A DNA stretch of 64,000 nt from JAGRKR01 sp041397725 (GTDB lineage Bacteria > Pseudomonadota > Alphaproteobacteria > Rhizobiales > Hyphomicrobiaceae). This document shows positions 44,089 to 53,203 of this stretch, piece by piece (positions within the stretch are counted from its first letter, which is position 1; each line of letters starts with the position of its first letter). The translations under genes were made by a program, and so were the position numbers. The notes below the pieces were generated by a model. It ran no database searches, was not told the origin of the DNA, and saw only the letters and a list, made by a program, of their open reading frames with translations. Location: assembly GCA_041397725.1 (NCBI GenBank), contig JAWKVZ010000002.1, positions 62,001 through 126,000 on the forward strand, given 5' to 3'.

Positions 44089-45093
44089 TCAGACGCGGAT
44101 GACGATCTTGCCGAAATGACCGGCAGCTTCCATGGCATGGAACGCCGCACGCGCCTCGTCGAAGCCGAAGGTGCGATCGACCACCGGCTTCAGGCCGGAA
44201 GAGGCGATGGCCCGGTTCATGTCCTCGAACATGCGGCGCGAGCCGACGTAAATCCCCTGCAAACGGATGGACTTGCGCATGACGGCGGTGGGATTGATCT
44301 CGCCGCCCGTGAGCACGCCGATGAGCGAAACGGTGCCCGCCACGCGTGTCGCCGAGACGGACCGCGGCAAAGTGCCCGCCCCGCCGACCTCGACCGTGAT
44401 GTCGACGCCGCGTCCCTCGGTGGCTTCGAGCACCGCTTTGTCCCAGTCCGGCGTGGTGCGGTAGTTGATGGTGGTCGAGGCGCCCATCAGGGCCGCCCGC
44501 TGGAGCTTCTCGTCGCTCGACGAAGTGACGATGGCGCGGGCGCCGAACAACGTCGCAAACTGCAAGGCGAAGATCGATACGCCACCCGTGCCGAGCAGCA
44601 GCACGGTGTCGCCGGCCTTGAGGCCGCCTGCCTCGACGAGCGCGTGCCAGGCCGTCAGCGCGGCGCACGGCAGGGTGGCGCCTTCCTCGTAGGTCAGGTG
44701 TGCGGGCATGTGCACCGCGCCAGTATCCTTGAGGATGATTTCCTCGGCGAGCACGCCGTTGGCAGTGCCGCCGAGCGCGCCGGCCATGGCCTCGGGTGTG
44801 CAGGTTCCGTCCGGCCAATCCCGGAAAAAGCACGAAGCCACGCGATCCCCCGCCTTGAAGCGCGTCACGCCTGCTCCGACGGCCACGACGTCGCCGGCAG
44901 CGTCGGAGTTGGGCGACATCGGCAGCGCGAGGCCACGTCCGATCGGGTCCTTGACGGTCGAGAGATCACGATAGTTGAGTGAGGATGCACGCACGCGCAC
45001 CATGATCTCGCCCGGCCCCGGTTGCGGGCTCGCCATTTCGACGAGCGAGAGCGAGTCGATGCCTCCACCCGAGACCATCTGCCATGCCCGCAT
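44089..45093 (-). CDS. Zinc-free MDR-family NAD(P)H-dependent oxidoreductase (quinone-reductase-like)
   Basis: This 334-residue protein of the medium-chain dehydrogenase superfamily has RASSLNYRDLSTV, typical of quinone oxidoreductase-like members, and the cofactor motif VLLLGTGGVSIFALQFA. The structural-zinc cysteine cluster is missing and the catalytic-zinc Cys-His pair is not evident. The C-terminal AAGHFGKIVIRV is typical. It is first in a minus-strand unit with the molybdenum hydroxylase genes and divergent from the acyl-CoA ligase. Confidence 0.85.
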   Translation of the reverse strand: MRAWQMVSGGGIDSLSLVEMASPQPGPGEIMVRVRASSLNYRDLSTVKDPIGRGLALPMSPNSDAAGDVVAVGAGVTRFKAGDRVASCFFRDWPDGTCTPEAMAGALGGTANGVLAEEIILKDTGAVHMPAHLTYEEGATLPCAALTAWHALVEAGGLKAGDTVLLLGTGGVSIFALQFATLFGARAIVTSSSDEKLQRAALMGASTTINYRTTPDWDKAVLEATEGRGVDITVEVGGAGTLPRSVSATRVAGTVSLIGVLTGGEINPTAVMRKSIRLQGIYVGSRRMFEDMNRAIASSGLKPVVDRTFGFDEARAAFHAMEAAGHFGKIVIRV

Positions 45094-45244
45094 CTGCGTT
45101 CTCCCTGTTCTCGATTGCGTTTGCGGGACGCTACCACATGTGTCCAGGGAGGCCAGCCCGCTTGGACACGATCCGCGCAGAAGGCTTGCAGGCGCGGACG
45201 CCGGGGCTATGGTCGCCGCACTGACGAAGGAGAGGGGCTGCACG

Positions 45245-46804
45245 ATGGGTCACGCGCTCGCGCACGACATCTGCTGGAAGACCGAGTTGCTGCCGTTGGC
45301 GCAGCGCCACGCCACAGAGCCGGCCGTGTACGACCTGGCCGGCAAGGTCACGTTCGCAGAGCTCTTCGCCAAGGCGGCCGGCATCGCGCGCGCCGTTCTG
45401 GCGACAGGAGCCCCGCCCTGCTCGGCCGTCGCCACGCTGCTCCCCAACGGGCGGGATGCGGTGGCGGCCAGCTATGGCGTCACGCTCGCCGGCGCGGCCG
45501 AGACCCGCCTCAATCCGACGCTCGCCGAGGCCGACCTTGCCCATTGCGTCGCCACCGCGCGCATCCCGGCGGTGGTGACGGATGCCTCCCGGCTGGCCAT
45601 GGTCGAGCGCCTGGGCGTGCGCGGCATCGACGTGGCGACCGTTGCGCCTGGCGATCTCGCCAGCCTCGAGCTGCCGAGCGTGCCCGCCGGGGGCTTCGGC
45701 CGCATCGGCTTCTCGTCCGGCACGACGGGCAAGCCGAAGGGCATCGTTCACGCCCAGGCCGGCCGCTGGACCGCCAACGTGCTGCTCCGGGCGACGCTGC
45801 CGCGCGCTCCCGGACCCGGCGACAACGTCCTGCTCATGACGCCGTTCTCCCATGGCGCGGCGCTGCTCACCTATGCGTTTCTCGACGGCGGCGCGGCCGT
45901 CACGCTCCTGCCAGGCGTCGATCCGGCCGAGGCGCTGTCGCTGATCGCGGCCGGCAAGGTCAACCATGTGTTTGCGCCGCCGACGGTGCTGGCGAAGCTG
46001 CTCTCGGGCGTCAGGGACCAGCGCTACCCCGGGCTCGCCGCCATCTTCACGGGGACGGCGCCGCTCTCGGCCGAGCTCTACCGCCGCGCGCGCCACGTGT
46101 TCGGGCCGGTCGTTCGCGTGACCTATGGCAAATCCGAGATCTGGAACCCGATCACGGTGCTCGGCCCAGGCGAGGCGGAGGCCTGGTACGGCGACGAAGG
46201 CGAGCCGCGTACGACCTGCGTCGGCTGGCCTGCGAGCGGCGTCGAGATCGCGATCGACCGCGCCGCCGCTGGGTCGGCCGGGGAGCATGAGGGTGGGGAG
46301 GACCGCGTTGGCGAGGTCTGCCTGAGGACCCGGCACATGTCGATCGGGCTCCTGGTGGAAGGTGAGTTCCGGCCGGACGCGCCTGGCAGCTATCACCGCA
46401 CCGGCGACCTCGGCTTCATCGACGACAGGGGCCGGCTGCATCTTTGCGGGCGGCTCGCCGACGTCATGAAGAGTGGCGGCTACCGCATCCTGCCCGAGGA
46501 GGTCGAGGCCGACCTGCGCGAGGCGGCAGCGCCGGCGGAAATCGCCGTCCTCGGCTTGCCGTCGTCCTACTGGGGGGAGGTGGTGACCCTGGTCGTGGCG
46601 GGTGGCGATGCGGCGGTCATGGCGCGGCTCGAAGCGGCAATGCAGAGCCTGACGCAGTACAAGCGCCCCCGTCTGGTCGCCCATCTCGACGAGATCCCGC
46701 GCAACTCCATCGGCAAGGTCGTGCGGCGGCTGGCACGGACCCAGATCCTCGAGCGCTACGCCTTCGAGGATGGGCGATATCCCAAGCTCTCGGCCAGACC
46801 GTGA
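45245..46804 (+). CDS. AMP-forming acyl-CoA synthetase
   Basis: The 519-residue ligase activates a carboxylic acid via acyl-AMP to the CoA ester. It has the P-loop FSSGTTGKPKG, VTYGKSEIW in place of the usual YGxTE motif, the hinge YHRTGDLGFIDDRGRLHLCGR, and the final catalytic Lys in PRNSIGKVVRR. YGKSE is unusual and may mark a distinct substrate group. GGAGAGGGG precedes the ATG. It is divergent from the MDR/molybdenum hydroxylase unit. Confidence 0.87.
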   Translation: MGHALAHDICWKTELLPLAQRHATEPAVYDLAGKVTFAELFAKAAGIARAVLATGAPPCSAVATLLPNGRDAVAASYGVTLAGAAETRLNPTLAEADLAHCVATARIPAVVTDASRLAMVERLGVRGIDVATVAPGDLASLELPSVPAGGFGRIGFSSGTTGKPKGIVHAQAGRWTANVLLRATLPRAPGPGDNVLLMTPFSHGAALLTYAFLDGGAAVTLLPGVDPAEALSLIAAGKVNHVFAPPTVLAKLLSGVRDQRYPGLAAIFTGTAPLSAELYRRARHVFGPVVRVTYGKSEIWNPITVLGPGEAEAWYGDEGEPRTTCVGWPASGVEIAIDRAAAGSAGEHEGGEDRVGEVCLRTRHMSIGLLVEGEFRPDAPGSYHRTGDLGFIDDRGRLHLCGRLADVMKSGGYRILPEEVEADLREAAAPAEIAVLGLPSSYWGEVVTLVVAGGDAAVMARLEAAMQSLTQYKRPRLVAHLDEIPRNSIGKVVRRLARTQILERYAFEDGRYPKLSARP

Positions 46805-46861
46805 GCCTCGAGTGACGGCTGTCGGGGCCGATCCACGCGCTCGATGGACGTGCCGCGCATC

Positions 46862-47512
46862 CTAACCCGGTGTCATCGCCTTGAGGGCGCGCGCGGGTAC
46901 GCCGGCGACCAGCGTGCGGGCCGCGACGTTCCGCACGACGACCGCTCCGGCCGCGACGACGGCCTCGTCGCCGATGTCGATGCCGTGGATGATGGCGGCG
47001 CCCGTGCCGACGTGCACGCCCCGACCGAGGGTGACATTCCCGGAGAGTGCTGCACCGGTGGCAATGTGGCTGTGGTCGCCGATGATGCCGTCGTGATCGA
47101 CGACGGCGCGGGTGTTGACGATGACATTGGCGCCGATCCGCGAGCCGGTCTGAATCACGGCTCCGGCGATGAGCTGGGCGCCTTCGCCGATGACGGCGTC
47201 GGCGACGGCAAAGGCGGCGGGATCGATGACCGATGCGAAGGTGAAGCCGAGGGCTTTGGCGCGCTCGAAGGCCTGACGCCGGGCCGTTGTCGTCTTCACG
47301 GTGCCGATGCCGTTGACGAGCCGAACACTGTCGCGATCGAGGCTTGTCAGGGCGTCCTCGCTGCCGAGGTAGGCAATGCTGGCCGGCCAGGCGTCGGGCG
47401 GCGGCTCGCGCGCCACGCAGGCGTCCGGCCACAACCCGGCCCGGCCCAGGGCCGAAAGCAGGACACGGGCGTGGCCCCCTGCGCCGATCATGATGAGCTT
47501 CGTTGGCGTCAT
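46862..47512 (-). CDS. NeuD/PglD-family acetyltransferase (left-handed beta helix)
   Basis: The 216-residue protein has an N-terminal Rossmann-like half (KLIMIGAGGHARVLL) and a C-terminal hexapeptide-repeat half with isoleucine-patch motifs (VIGEGAQLIAGAVIQTGSRIG, IGDHSHIATGAALSG, TLGRGVHVGTGAAI, IGDEAVVAAGAVV). This is the sugar N- or O-acetyltransferase family. No polysaccharide biosynthesis genes are adjacent, so its substrate is open. It is convergent with the acyl-CoA ligase and divergent from the GMC oxidoreductase. Confidence 0.87.
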   Translation of the reverse strand: MTPTKLIMIGAGGHARVLLSALGRAGLWPDACVAREPPPDAWPASIAYLGSEDALTSLDRDSVRLVNGIGTVKTTTARRQAFERAKALGFTFASVIDPAAFAVADAVIGEGAQLIAGAVIQTGSRIGANVIVNTRAVVDHDGIIGDHSHIATGAALSGNVTLGRGVHVGTGAAIIHGIDIGDEAVVAAGAVVVRNVAARTLVAGVPARALKAMTPG

Positions 47513-47656
47513 GGCCTTTTTCTAGCGCCATCGGGCAGCGGACGCCATGATCGGCTATGGCCGTCCGGCCGCCTCGACCTGTCACGCCGCCGAGAAGAAG
47601 CTTGATAGCGGGCGAAACGTGGTCAGAATGACGCCGCTTCGAGAAGGAGACAAAGC

Positions 47657-49318
47657 GTGACGGGTGCGGGAAGCAAGTATGCGGTCGGCGGCGAGAGCCC
47701 CTTCGACTATGTCGTGGTCGGCGCGGGCTCGGCCGGAGCAGCGCTCGCCAGCCGGCTCAGCGAAAGCGGTCGCTACACGGTGCTCCTGCTCGAGGCGGGC
47801 GGCAGGGATCGCAATATCTGGATCCACATTCCCCTGGGTGTCGGCAAGATCATCCTCAACGAGCGCATCGTCTGGAAGTTCGAGACGGAGCAGGAAGCCG
47901 AGCTCGGCGAACAGCGCATCTACTGGCCGCGCGGCAAGGTGCTCGGCGGCTCCAGCTCGATCAACGGCATGGTCTACGTCCGCGGCGATCCCGCCGAATA
48001 CGATCGCTGGGCGCAGCTCGGCTGTCGCGGCTGGAGCGCGTCCGACGTCATGCCTGTTTTCCGTCGCCTGGAGCGCTACAGCGACGAAGCCGATCCGGCC
48101 GTGCGGGGCAAGTCTGGGCCGCTCGGCGTCTTCAACCGGCGCACAGGCGATCCCGATCCTCTGTCGGATGCCTACATCGAGGCGTGTGAGCAGGCCGGCA
48201 TTCCGCGCACCGCCGACTACAACGCCGGGCCGTACGAAGGGGCCTCCTACCTGCAACTCTCGACATCCGGAGGCCTGCGCTGCTCCACGTCGCGCGCCTA
48301 CCTGCGGCCCGCGCGTGGTCGCTCCAGCCTGACGGTGGAGACCGGGGCCGAAGTATCGCGCATCCTGTTCGAAGGGCGACGCGCGGTCGGCGTGGCCTAT
48401 CGCCAGAATGGGGAGATGAAGGAGGTGCGTGCCGGTCGCGAGGTTCTGCTCTGCGCCGGTCCGATCAAGTCGCCGCAGATCCTCGAGCTTTCAGGCATCG
48501 GCGACGCGGCGCGCCTCAAGGGGCTCGGCGTCGAAGTCCTTCATCACCTGCCGGGAGTCGGCGAAGGTCTGATCGACCATCTGCAGGCGCGCATCACGTT
48601 CGAGTGCAACCGCCCGATCACGATCAACGACATCATGCGCAGCCGGGTGCTGCGGATGAAGGAGGGGTTGCGCTTCGCGCTGTTCCGGCGCGGCCTGCTG
48701 ACGGCGACATCGTCGACGGCTCACGCCATCTGCAGGACACGGCCCGATCTCCCCGAGCCCAACGTCAAGATCCAGCTCTATCAGATCAGCGGCAAGGATC
48801 GTTACGCCCGCTCGGCGGCCCTCGGCATCGACCCCTACTCTGGGTTCACGATCGGCGGCTTCAAGCTGCATCCCGATTCGCGCGGCTCCATCCATGCCGT
48901 GTCGCCGGATCCGTTCCTTGCGCCCGAAATCCGCGCTAACTACCTCTCCCACCCCGACGATCAGCGGACCATCATCGAGATGCTGCGCATGGTTCGCAAG
49001 ATCGCGTCGCAGCCGGCCATGCGACAGCTCATCGTTGCCGAGCGACGCCCTGGACCCGATGTGCAGGACGACGAGGGCTTGCTGGCGTTCGCGCGCGGCA
49101 GTGGTCAGACGTCGTGGCATCCGATCCGCACCTGCCGCATGGGCATCGATCCGATGGCCGTCGTCGATCCCACTCTCAAGGTGCACGGTATCGACGGCTT
49201 GCGGGTGATCGATTCCTCGATCATGCCGACGATGGCCTCGACCAACACCAACGCGCCGTCGATCATGATCGGCGAAAAGGGAGCGGATCTCGTCCTCGCC
49301 GAGGCAGGCCGTCAGTAG
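47657..49318 (+). CDS. GMC-family FAD oxidoreductase (choline/alcohol dehydrogenase-like)
   Basis: The 553-residue flavoenzyme has the FAD motif DYVVVGAGSAGAALASRL, LLLEAGG, GMC signature 1 around RGKVLGGSSSINGMVYVRG, GPIKSPQILELSGIG and catalytic His in SWHPIRTCRMG, with final TNTNAPSIMIGEKGADLV. It oxidises an alcohol group; choline or a longer alcohol is possible, as no betaine genes are nearby. The start is GTG with a GAAGGAG site. Confidence 0.9.
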   Translation: MTGAGSKYAVGGESPFDYVVVGAGSAGAALASRLSESGRYTVLLLEAGGRDRNIWIHIPLGVGKIILNERIVWKFETEQEAELGEQRIYWPRGKVLGGSSSINGMVYVRGDPAEYDRWAQLGCRGWSASDVMPVFRRLERYSDEADPAVRGKSGPLGVFNRRTGDPDPLSDAYIEACEQAGIPRTADYNAGPYEGASYLQLSTSGGLRCSTSRAYLRPARGRSSLTVETGAEVSRILFEGRRAVGVAYRQNGEMKEVRAGREVLLCAGPIKSPQILELSGIGDAARLKGLGVEVLHHLPGVGEGLIDHLQARITFECNRPITINDIMRSRVLRMKEGLRFALFRRGLLTATSSTAHAICRTRPDLPEPNVKIQLYQISGKDRYARSAALGIDPYSGFTIGGFKLHPDSRGSIHAVSPDPFLAPEIRANYLSHPDDQRTIIEMLRMVRKIASQPAMRQLIVAERRPGPDVQDDEGLLAFARGSGQTSWHPIRTCRMGIDPMAVVDPTLKVHGIDGLRVIDSSIMPTMASTNTNAPSIMIGEKGADLVLAEAGRQ

Positions 49319-49776
49319 CCGGATCGCACCGGGGCCGGGCGTTTCATCGGGGCACGGGTCCTGCGGTGAGCGTGCCGATTCCGTACGCTCCATGCGACCT
49401 ATTGGCCACACCCCTTTTTGTTGGCCGCTGTTCACACCTATATGCACCGAAGATCAGAGTGATGCTCGGGGAGAGGCGCAGGCGCCTCTGCGGCCAGACT
49501 GGCGAAGTCTGGCGCGCGCTGGCTCGTTGCCAAACGCCAGGCTGCGATGGTCGTCGGGCCAATGGCAATGAGGGCCGCCGGGCAGGCGGCACGCAGCCTG
49601 CAAGCGACCTGTCGTTCTGGTGCGAGCCGTGGATCACGGGCATCCGCTCGGATGTACCGCCGAGGGTGACGGGAAGCGGTGTGTTGGTGCGGTGCAGAAA
49701 ATACAGAGTTCTGGCCAAAAGTCTCGATGTTGGGATAAAAGCCTAAAGCGAAATCTTAGAAAGTTCACGTAGTCAA
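49319..49776. other. Intergenic region with three consecutive perfect hairpins
   Basis: No gene is supported. Three hairpins follow each other: AGAGGCGC/GCGCCTCT (49472-49489), GCCAGACT/AGTCTGGC (49493-49513) and GCCGCC/GGCGGC (49574-49590), with TTGCCA/TGGCAA (49527-49532 and 49563-49568) between the last two. The last 120 bp before the esterase are AT-rich and presumably hold its promoter. A structured small RNA or a long 5' leader is possible. Confidence 0.45.
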
Positions 49777-50670
49777 ATGAGTAATATGACGGATTACCCG
49801 GCGCCTCATGCCAGCCAGATGATCTCTGGTGGCCGCGTCGGATTCCTGCTCTTGCATGGACTCGGGGGTACGCCGGTCGAGGTCAGGTACTTGGCTTTCG
49901 GTCTGGCGCGCCAGGGCTACACCGTCCACTGCCCACTGCTGGCAGGCCACGGCGGAGGTATCGGCTGCACCTCGGGAACGGGCTGGCGGGACTGGTACGC
50001 CTCCGTCGAGGCGGCGCACGACGAACTGCTCAAAGTCTGCGACGTCGTCATCGTCGGCGGTTTGTCGGCCGGCTCCATCCTCGCGCTCGAGCTGGCGCTC
50101 AACAGGCCGCGGCAGGTGCATGGCGTCACGCTCTACGCGCCGACGCTGTGGCCGGATGGCTGGTCCGTACCCTGGTATGCGGCCCTGTTCAAGCTGGTGT
50201 GGACGCCGAAGCTCGCCCGCTGGTTCCGTTTCGTCGAGCGGGAGCCCTACGGCATCAAGGACGAGCGCGTGCGGAGCTACATCCTGCGCGCGCTGGCGAT
50301 CGCCGACAGCGCCGACAGTGAGATCCCCGGCTACGATGGCACGACGATGCTCGAGCTGAAGTGGCTGGTGAAGCGCGTGAAGAAGCGACTGCACGAGGTC
50401 ACGCAGCCCGTGTTGATCTGCCATTCCCGGGACGACGACCAGAGCGACGTGCGCAACGCGTTCTGGCTGCAGCGTCGCCTCGGCGGCATCGTCGACACCT
50501 GCATTCTCGACGACAGCTATCACATGGTGACGGTCGACCGTCAGCGCGGGCTGGTTCTCGATCGCACGCATCGTTTCGCCGCCTGGCTCGAGTCGCGGCA
50601 CGCACAGCCGGCGCGTGTGCAGCCCGCGCGTGTGCCGGCCGAGCGCCAGCGGCAAGAGGCGGCCGAGTAG
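49777..50670 (+). CDS. Alpha/beta-fold carboxylesterase
   Basis: The 297-residue protein has the monoacylglycerol-lipase/Est30 style: GFLLLHGLGGTPVEVRYLA, CPLLAGHGG, nucleophile elbow GGLSAGS, acid Asp in SRDDDQSD and His in SYHMVTVD. Its C-terminus is a low-complexity tail with AQPARVQPARVPAER. The ribosome-binding site is weak; Met4 is an alternative start. It is followed by the GNAT gene 10 bp later, so the two form a unit. Confidence 0.84.
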   Translation: MSNMTDYPAPHASQMISGGRVGFLLLHGLGGTPVEVRYLAFGLARQGYTVHCPLLAGHGGGIGCTSGTGWRDWYASVEAAHDELLKVCDVVIVGGLSAGSILALELALNRPRQVHGVTLYAPTLWPDGWSVPWYAALFKLVWTPKLARWFRFVEREPYGIKDERVRSYILRALAIADSADSEIPGYDGTTMLELKWLVKRVKKRLHEVTQPVLICHSRDDDQSDVRNAFWLQRRLGGIVDTCILDDSYHMVTVDRQRGLVLDRTHRFAAWLESRHAQPARVQPARVPAERQRQEAAE

Positions 50671-50680
50671 GCTCAAGGAC

Positions 50681-51865
50681 ATGCTCGAAGCCAGGGTCCT
50701 CAACGGAGTTGGCGCGCTGCCGCAGGGCGCATGGCAGCGCTTCTTCGACGGCGAGCCCGAATGCTGGGCCTACCATCGCGTCGCCGAGCAGTGTCCTCCC
50801 GACGGCTTCAAGCTGGGTGCGGTGGGCGTCTACGACGGGGCTCGCCCCGTGGCGGCCGCCCCCGTATTCCGTGTCGACTACCGTCTCGACACTGCGTTGC
50901 AGGGCGGCCTGCGCCGCATGAGCGACTGGATCTACCGGCGCATACCCGGGCTCGTCAGCCTGCCCGTGCTGTGTCTTGGCTCGCCCTTGACGGACCTCTG
51001 CCGGATCGGCATCGATCCCGATCTCGACGTGTCCGAACGCCGGCGAGCGCTCGGCGCGCTCCTCGACGGTCTGGAGCGCGCGGCGGCGACGGACCATGTC
51101 GGACTGGTCGCGCTCAAGAATGTCGCCGACAGCGAGGCGGAATGGGCCCACGCGGGGTTGGCGGCGGCGGGCTTCACGCGCATCACCAGCGTGCCCGTGG
51201 CGTATCTCGACATCACGCACGGTGATCTCAACAGCTACATCCGGGCGCAGGACGCGGCCACGGCCGCCTATTTCCGGCGCAAGCTGCGGGCGCTTTCCAA
51301 GCTCAGGATCGAGTACCGGCGCTCCATCGACGGGCTCGAGGATCAGGTCAACGCGCTCTACGCCCAGACACGCTCGCAAAGCGGTGTCGACTACGGGGAC
51401 TTCGACGCCCTGCATCCCGACTATTTCCGCACCGTGATCGAGCAACTGGGCGACCGGGCGCGATTGATGCTCGCCTGGCATGACGGGCAGCTCGTCAGCT
51501 TCCAGCTCTTTCTGCGCGGCAGCGGCGAGGTCGTCGCCAAGTACATCGGCATGCACTATCCGCTGGCTCGCGAGCTCAACGCCTACTTCATCAACTGGTT
51601 CATGCTGATCAAGTTCGCCATGGATCATGACATCCCGCGCGTGCAGATGGGCACGACGGCCTACCGCGCCAAGGTGCTTCTCGGTGCGCGCCTCGAGCGG
51701 ACCTGGATGTACTTCCGCCATCGTCGCAGGGTGCCGAACGGCATGCTCAAGGTGTTGGCGCCGCTCGGGGACTTCGAGCGCCACGATCCGGAGCTCAAGG
51801 CGCTACGGCTGGGCGGGCGGCCGGTTCGGGGCATGCCGACGGCGGTCGACGCGCTGCGCGTGTGA
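50681..51865 (+). CDS. GNAT/FemAB-like acyl- or aminoacyltransferase (DUF482-like)
   Basis: The 394-residue protein has a duplicated GNAT-like layout: an N-terminal half with FKLGAVGVYDGARPVAA and a C-terminal half with RARLMLAWHDGQLVSFQLFL, VVAKYIGMHYPLARELNAYF and INWFMLIKFAMDHDIPRVQMG. This matches proteins annotated as peptidoglycan biosynthesis/recognition (DUF482) or GNAT transferases. It may add an acyl or aminoacyl group to a lipid or envelope compound; that is inference. It is coupled to the esterase gene. Confidence 0.75.
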   Translation: MLEARVLNGVGALPQGAWQRFFDGEPECWAYHRVAEQCPPDGFKLGAVGVYDGARPVAAAPVFRVDYRLDTALQGGLRRMSDWIYRRIPGLVSLPVLCLGSPLTDLCRIGIDPDLDVSERRRALGALLDGLERAAATDHVGLVALKNVADSEAEWAHAGLAAAGFTRITSVPVAYLDITHGDLNSYIRAQDAATAAYFRRKLRALSKLRIEYRRSIDGLEDQVNALYAQTRSQSGVDYGDFDALHPDYFRTVIEQLGDRARLMLAWHDGQLVSFQLFLRGSGEVVAKYIGMHYPLARELNAYFINWFMLIKFAMDHDIPRVQMGTTAYRAKVLLGARLERTWMYFRHRRRVPNGMLKVLAPLGDFERHDPELKALRLGGRPVRGMPTAVDALRV

Positions 51866-52237
51866 CGGAGTGCCGCCGATGCTGCGCACCAAAAATTGTG
51901 TCGCAGCGGCCACAGGCTCCGGCGACGGCCATCTTGCCGACCGAATCTCCTGCTGCCCTCTTGCATGATCCGAGCGCGTGCCCCACTTCCAGCTCATGGT
52001 TGAACGACATTCAGGGCGGACCTGATCCAGGAGGCGGGCCGCAGAGCCTGCAAGCTGATCGACGGCTGCATCGCCGGTAGAAACGCTACCCGGATGTTCC
52101 GTGTGCTCGGCGTCGCGGGGCTTGTTAGTGTCTTGCTGGATCTCCAGGTATCGACCCGGGCCGAAGGGTCCTGTCCGGGATCATGAGCTTCGTTTTACTC
52201 AGGGAGCGCCCGTTGGCAACGATGTGGCGCGTTGAGA
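51866..52237. other. Intergenic region, no gene seen
   Basis: Several short open frames cross this stretch, but none has a ribosome-binding site or conserved look. A weak stem GACCC-GGGTC lies near 52155-52172. The promoter of the DUF2147 gene is presumably in the last 100 bp. Confidence 0.4.
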
Positions 52238-52801
52238 ATGTCACTAGCGATCGAAACTAGCCGCCGGAGCAGCTCTGGTCGCCGGCGTGCGGTGTTGGCG
52301 GCATGCGTTCTCGGGCTCACCGGAGTATGGGCCGGCATTTGGCCCGGTGGAGCCAGTGCTCAGGCTCCCGCCCCTGCCCCCGTTGAGCAGCCCGGTTATA
52401 CCGGCGTCTGGATCGACCATACCGGACGCGGCGCCGTGGAGATCCTCCGGTGCGGGGAAGGTCTGTGCGGACGGATCTTCTGGCTGAAATCGCAAACGGA
52501 CGGGCGCGGACGCCCGTTGACGGATGCCAACAATCCCGTGTCCTCGAAGCGGCGTCAGCCCATTTGCGGGCTGCAGATCATCCGCAATTTGCGGCCTGTC
52601 GCCAACGGCAAGTGGGACAATGGCAAGATCTACGATCCCGAGCGCGGCGAAGAATTCGATGTCGAACTGACGCTCAAGGGTCCGGATAAGCTGCAGGTTC
52701 TGGGATATGCCGGCCTGAAGTGGCTGAGCGAGACCATGATCTGGCGGCGGGCGCCGGTCGATATCAAGCCGTGCTCGACCACCTTGCAGCGGGCCGGCTA
52801 G
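52238..52801 (+). CDS. DUF2147 domain-containing exported protein
   Basis: The 187-residue protein has a signal peptide (AVLAACVLGLTGVWAGIWPGGASAQA) followed by a DUF2147 domain: GVWIDHTGRGAVEI, CGEGLCGRIFWLK, ICGLQIIRNLRPVANGKWDNGKIYDPERG and LQVLGYAGLKWLSETMIWRR. The family is periplasmic, beta-rich and of unknown function, perhaps lipocalin-like. The start is uncertain because no clear site precedes the ATG; a TTG two codons earlier is possible. Confidence 0.85.
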   Translation: MSLAIETSRRSSSGRRRAVLAACVLGLTGVWAGIWPGGASAQAPAPAPVEQPGYTGVWIDHTGRGAVEILRCGEGLCGRIFWLKSQTDGRGRPLTDANNPVSSKRRQPICGLQIIRNLRPVANGKWDNGKIYDPERGEEFDVELTLKGPDKLQVLGYAGLKWLSETMIWRRAPVDIKPCSTTLQRAG

Positions 52802-53203
52802 GATGTGATCGGCCGTGATGACGGCGCAGCCTTCCCCTGAACGGCGTGCCCTTATTGCACAGCGGCCCTTGGATTTTGAGTGCGAGCCACGACTTTGATG
52901 AGAGGCGCGCACTCGTCCTGCGCGTCACGTGGCGCCAGCGCTCCCGCCGACGCTGCCGGTCGCCGGCGCACAGGCATGGATGGGTTGGTGCGGGATCGCG
53001 AGATCGCGATGATGTGCGGAGGCCGGAGCAACTGCGGTGCTGGCCAGTTCGCGTTGTGCCATCTATAGTGCTGGGTGTTCAATGTTTGGACAAAGACTGC
53101 TAGAGACTATATGCACGGGTGAGCCTGGCACTCTTGAAGTTGCACGTGTCGGACGTTCGGCGCGTAGGTCTGGGGGCGCTTTCGCCGAGAGAAGCTGTCA
53201 CTC
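52802..53203. other. Intergenic region upstream of exporter operon
   Basis: No gene supported. It holds the direct repeat GATCGCGA-GATCGCGA (52994-53009) and a plausible sigma-70 promoter, given separately. The rest shows nothing I can assign. Confidence 0.45.
53086..53113 (+). promoter_or_regulatory. Candidate sigma-70 promoter of the exporter operon
   Basis: TTGGAC and TATATG are separated by 16 bp, about 90 bp before the permease start. This is the best -35/-10 pair in an otherwise GC-rich gap. No experimental support. Confidence 0.4.

Noticed and set aside
49344..49718. 124-codon frame on the minus strand in the 49.5-kb gap
   Set aside because: No ribosome-binding site or domain. The strong inverted repeats in the region explain its unusual composition better.
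51862..52080. 72-codon frame after the GNAT gene
   Set aside because: It starts inside the GNAT stop region, lacks a ribosome-binding site and has no recognisable feature.
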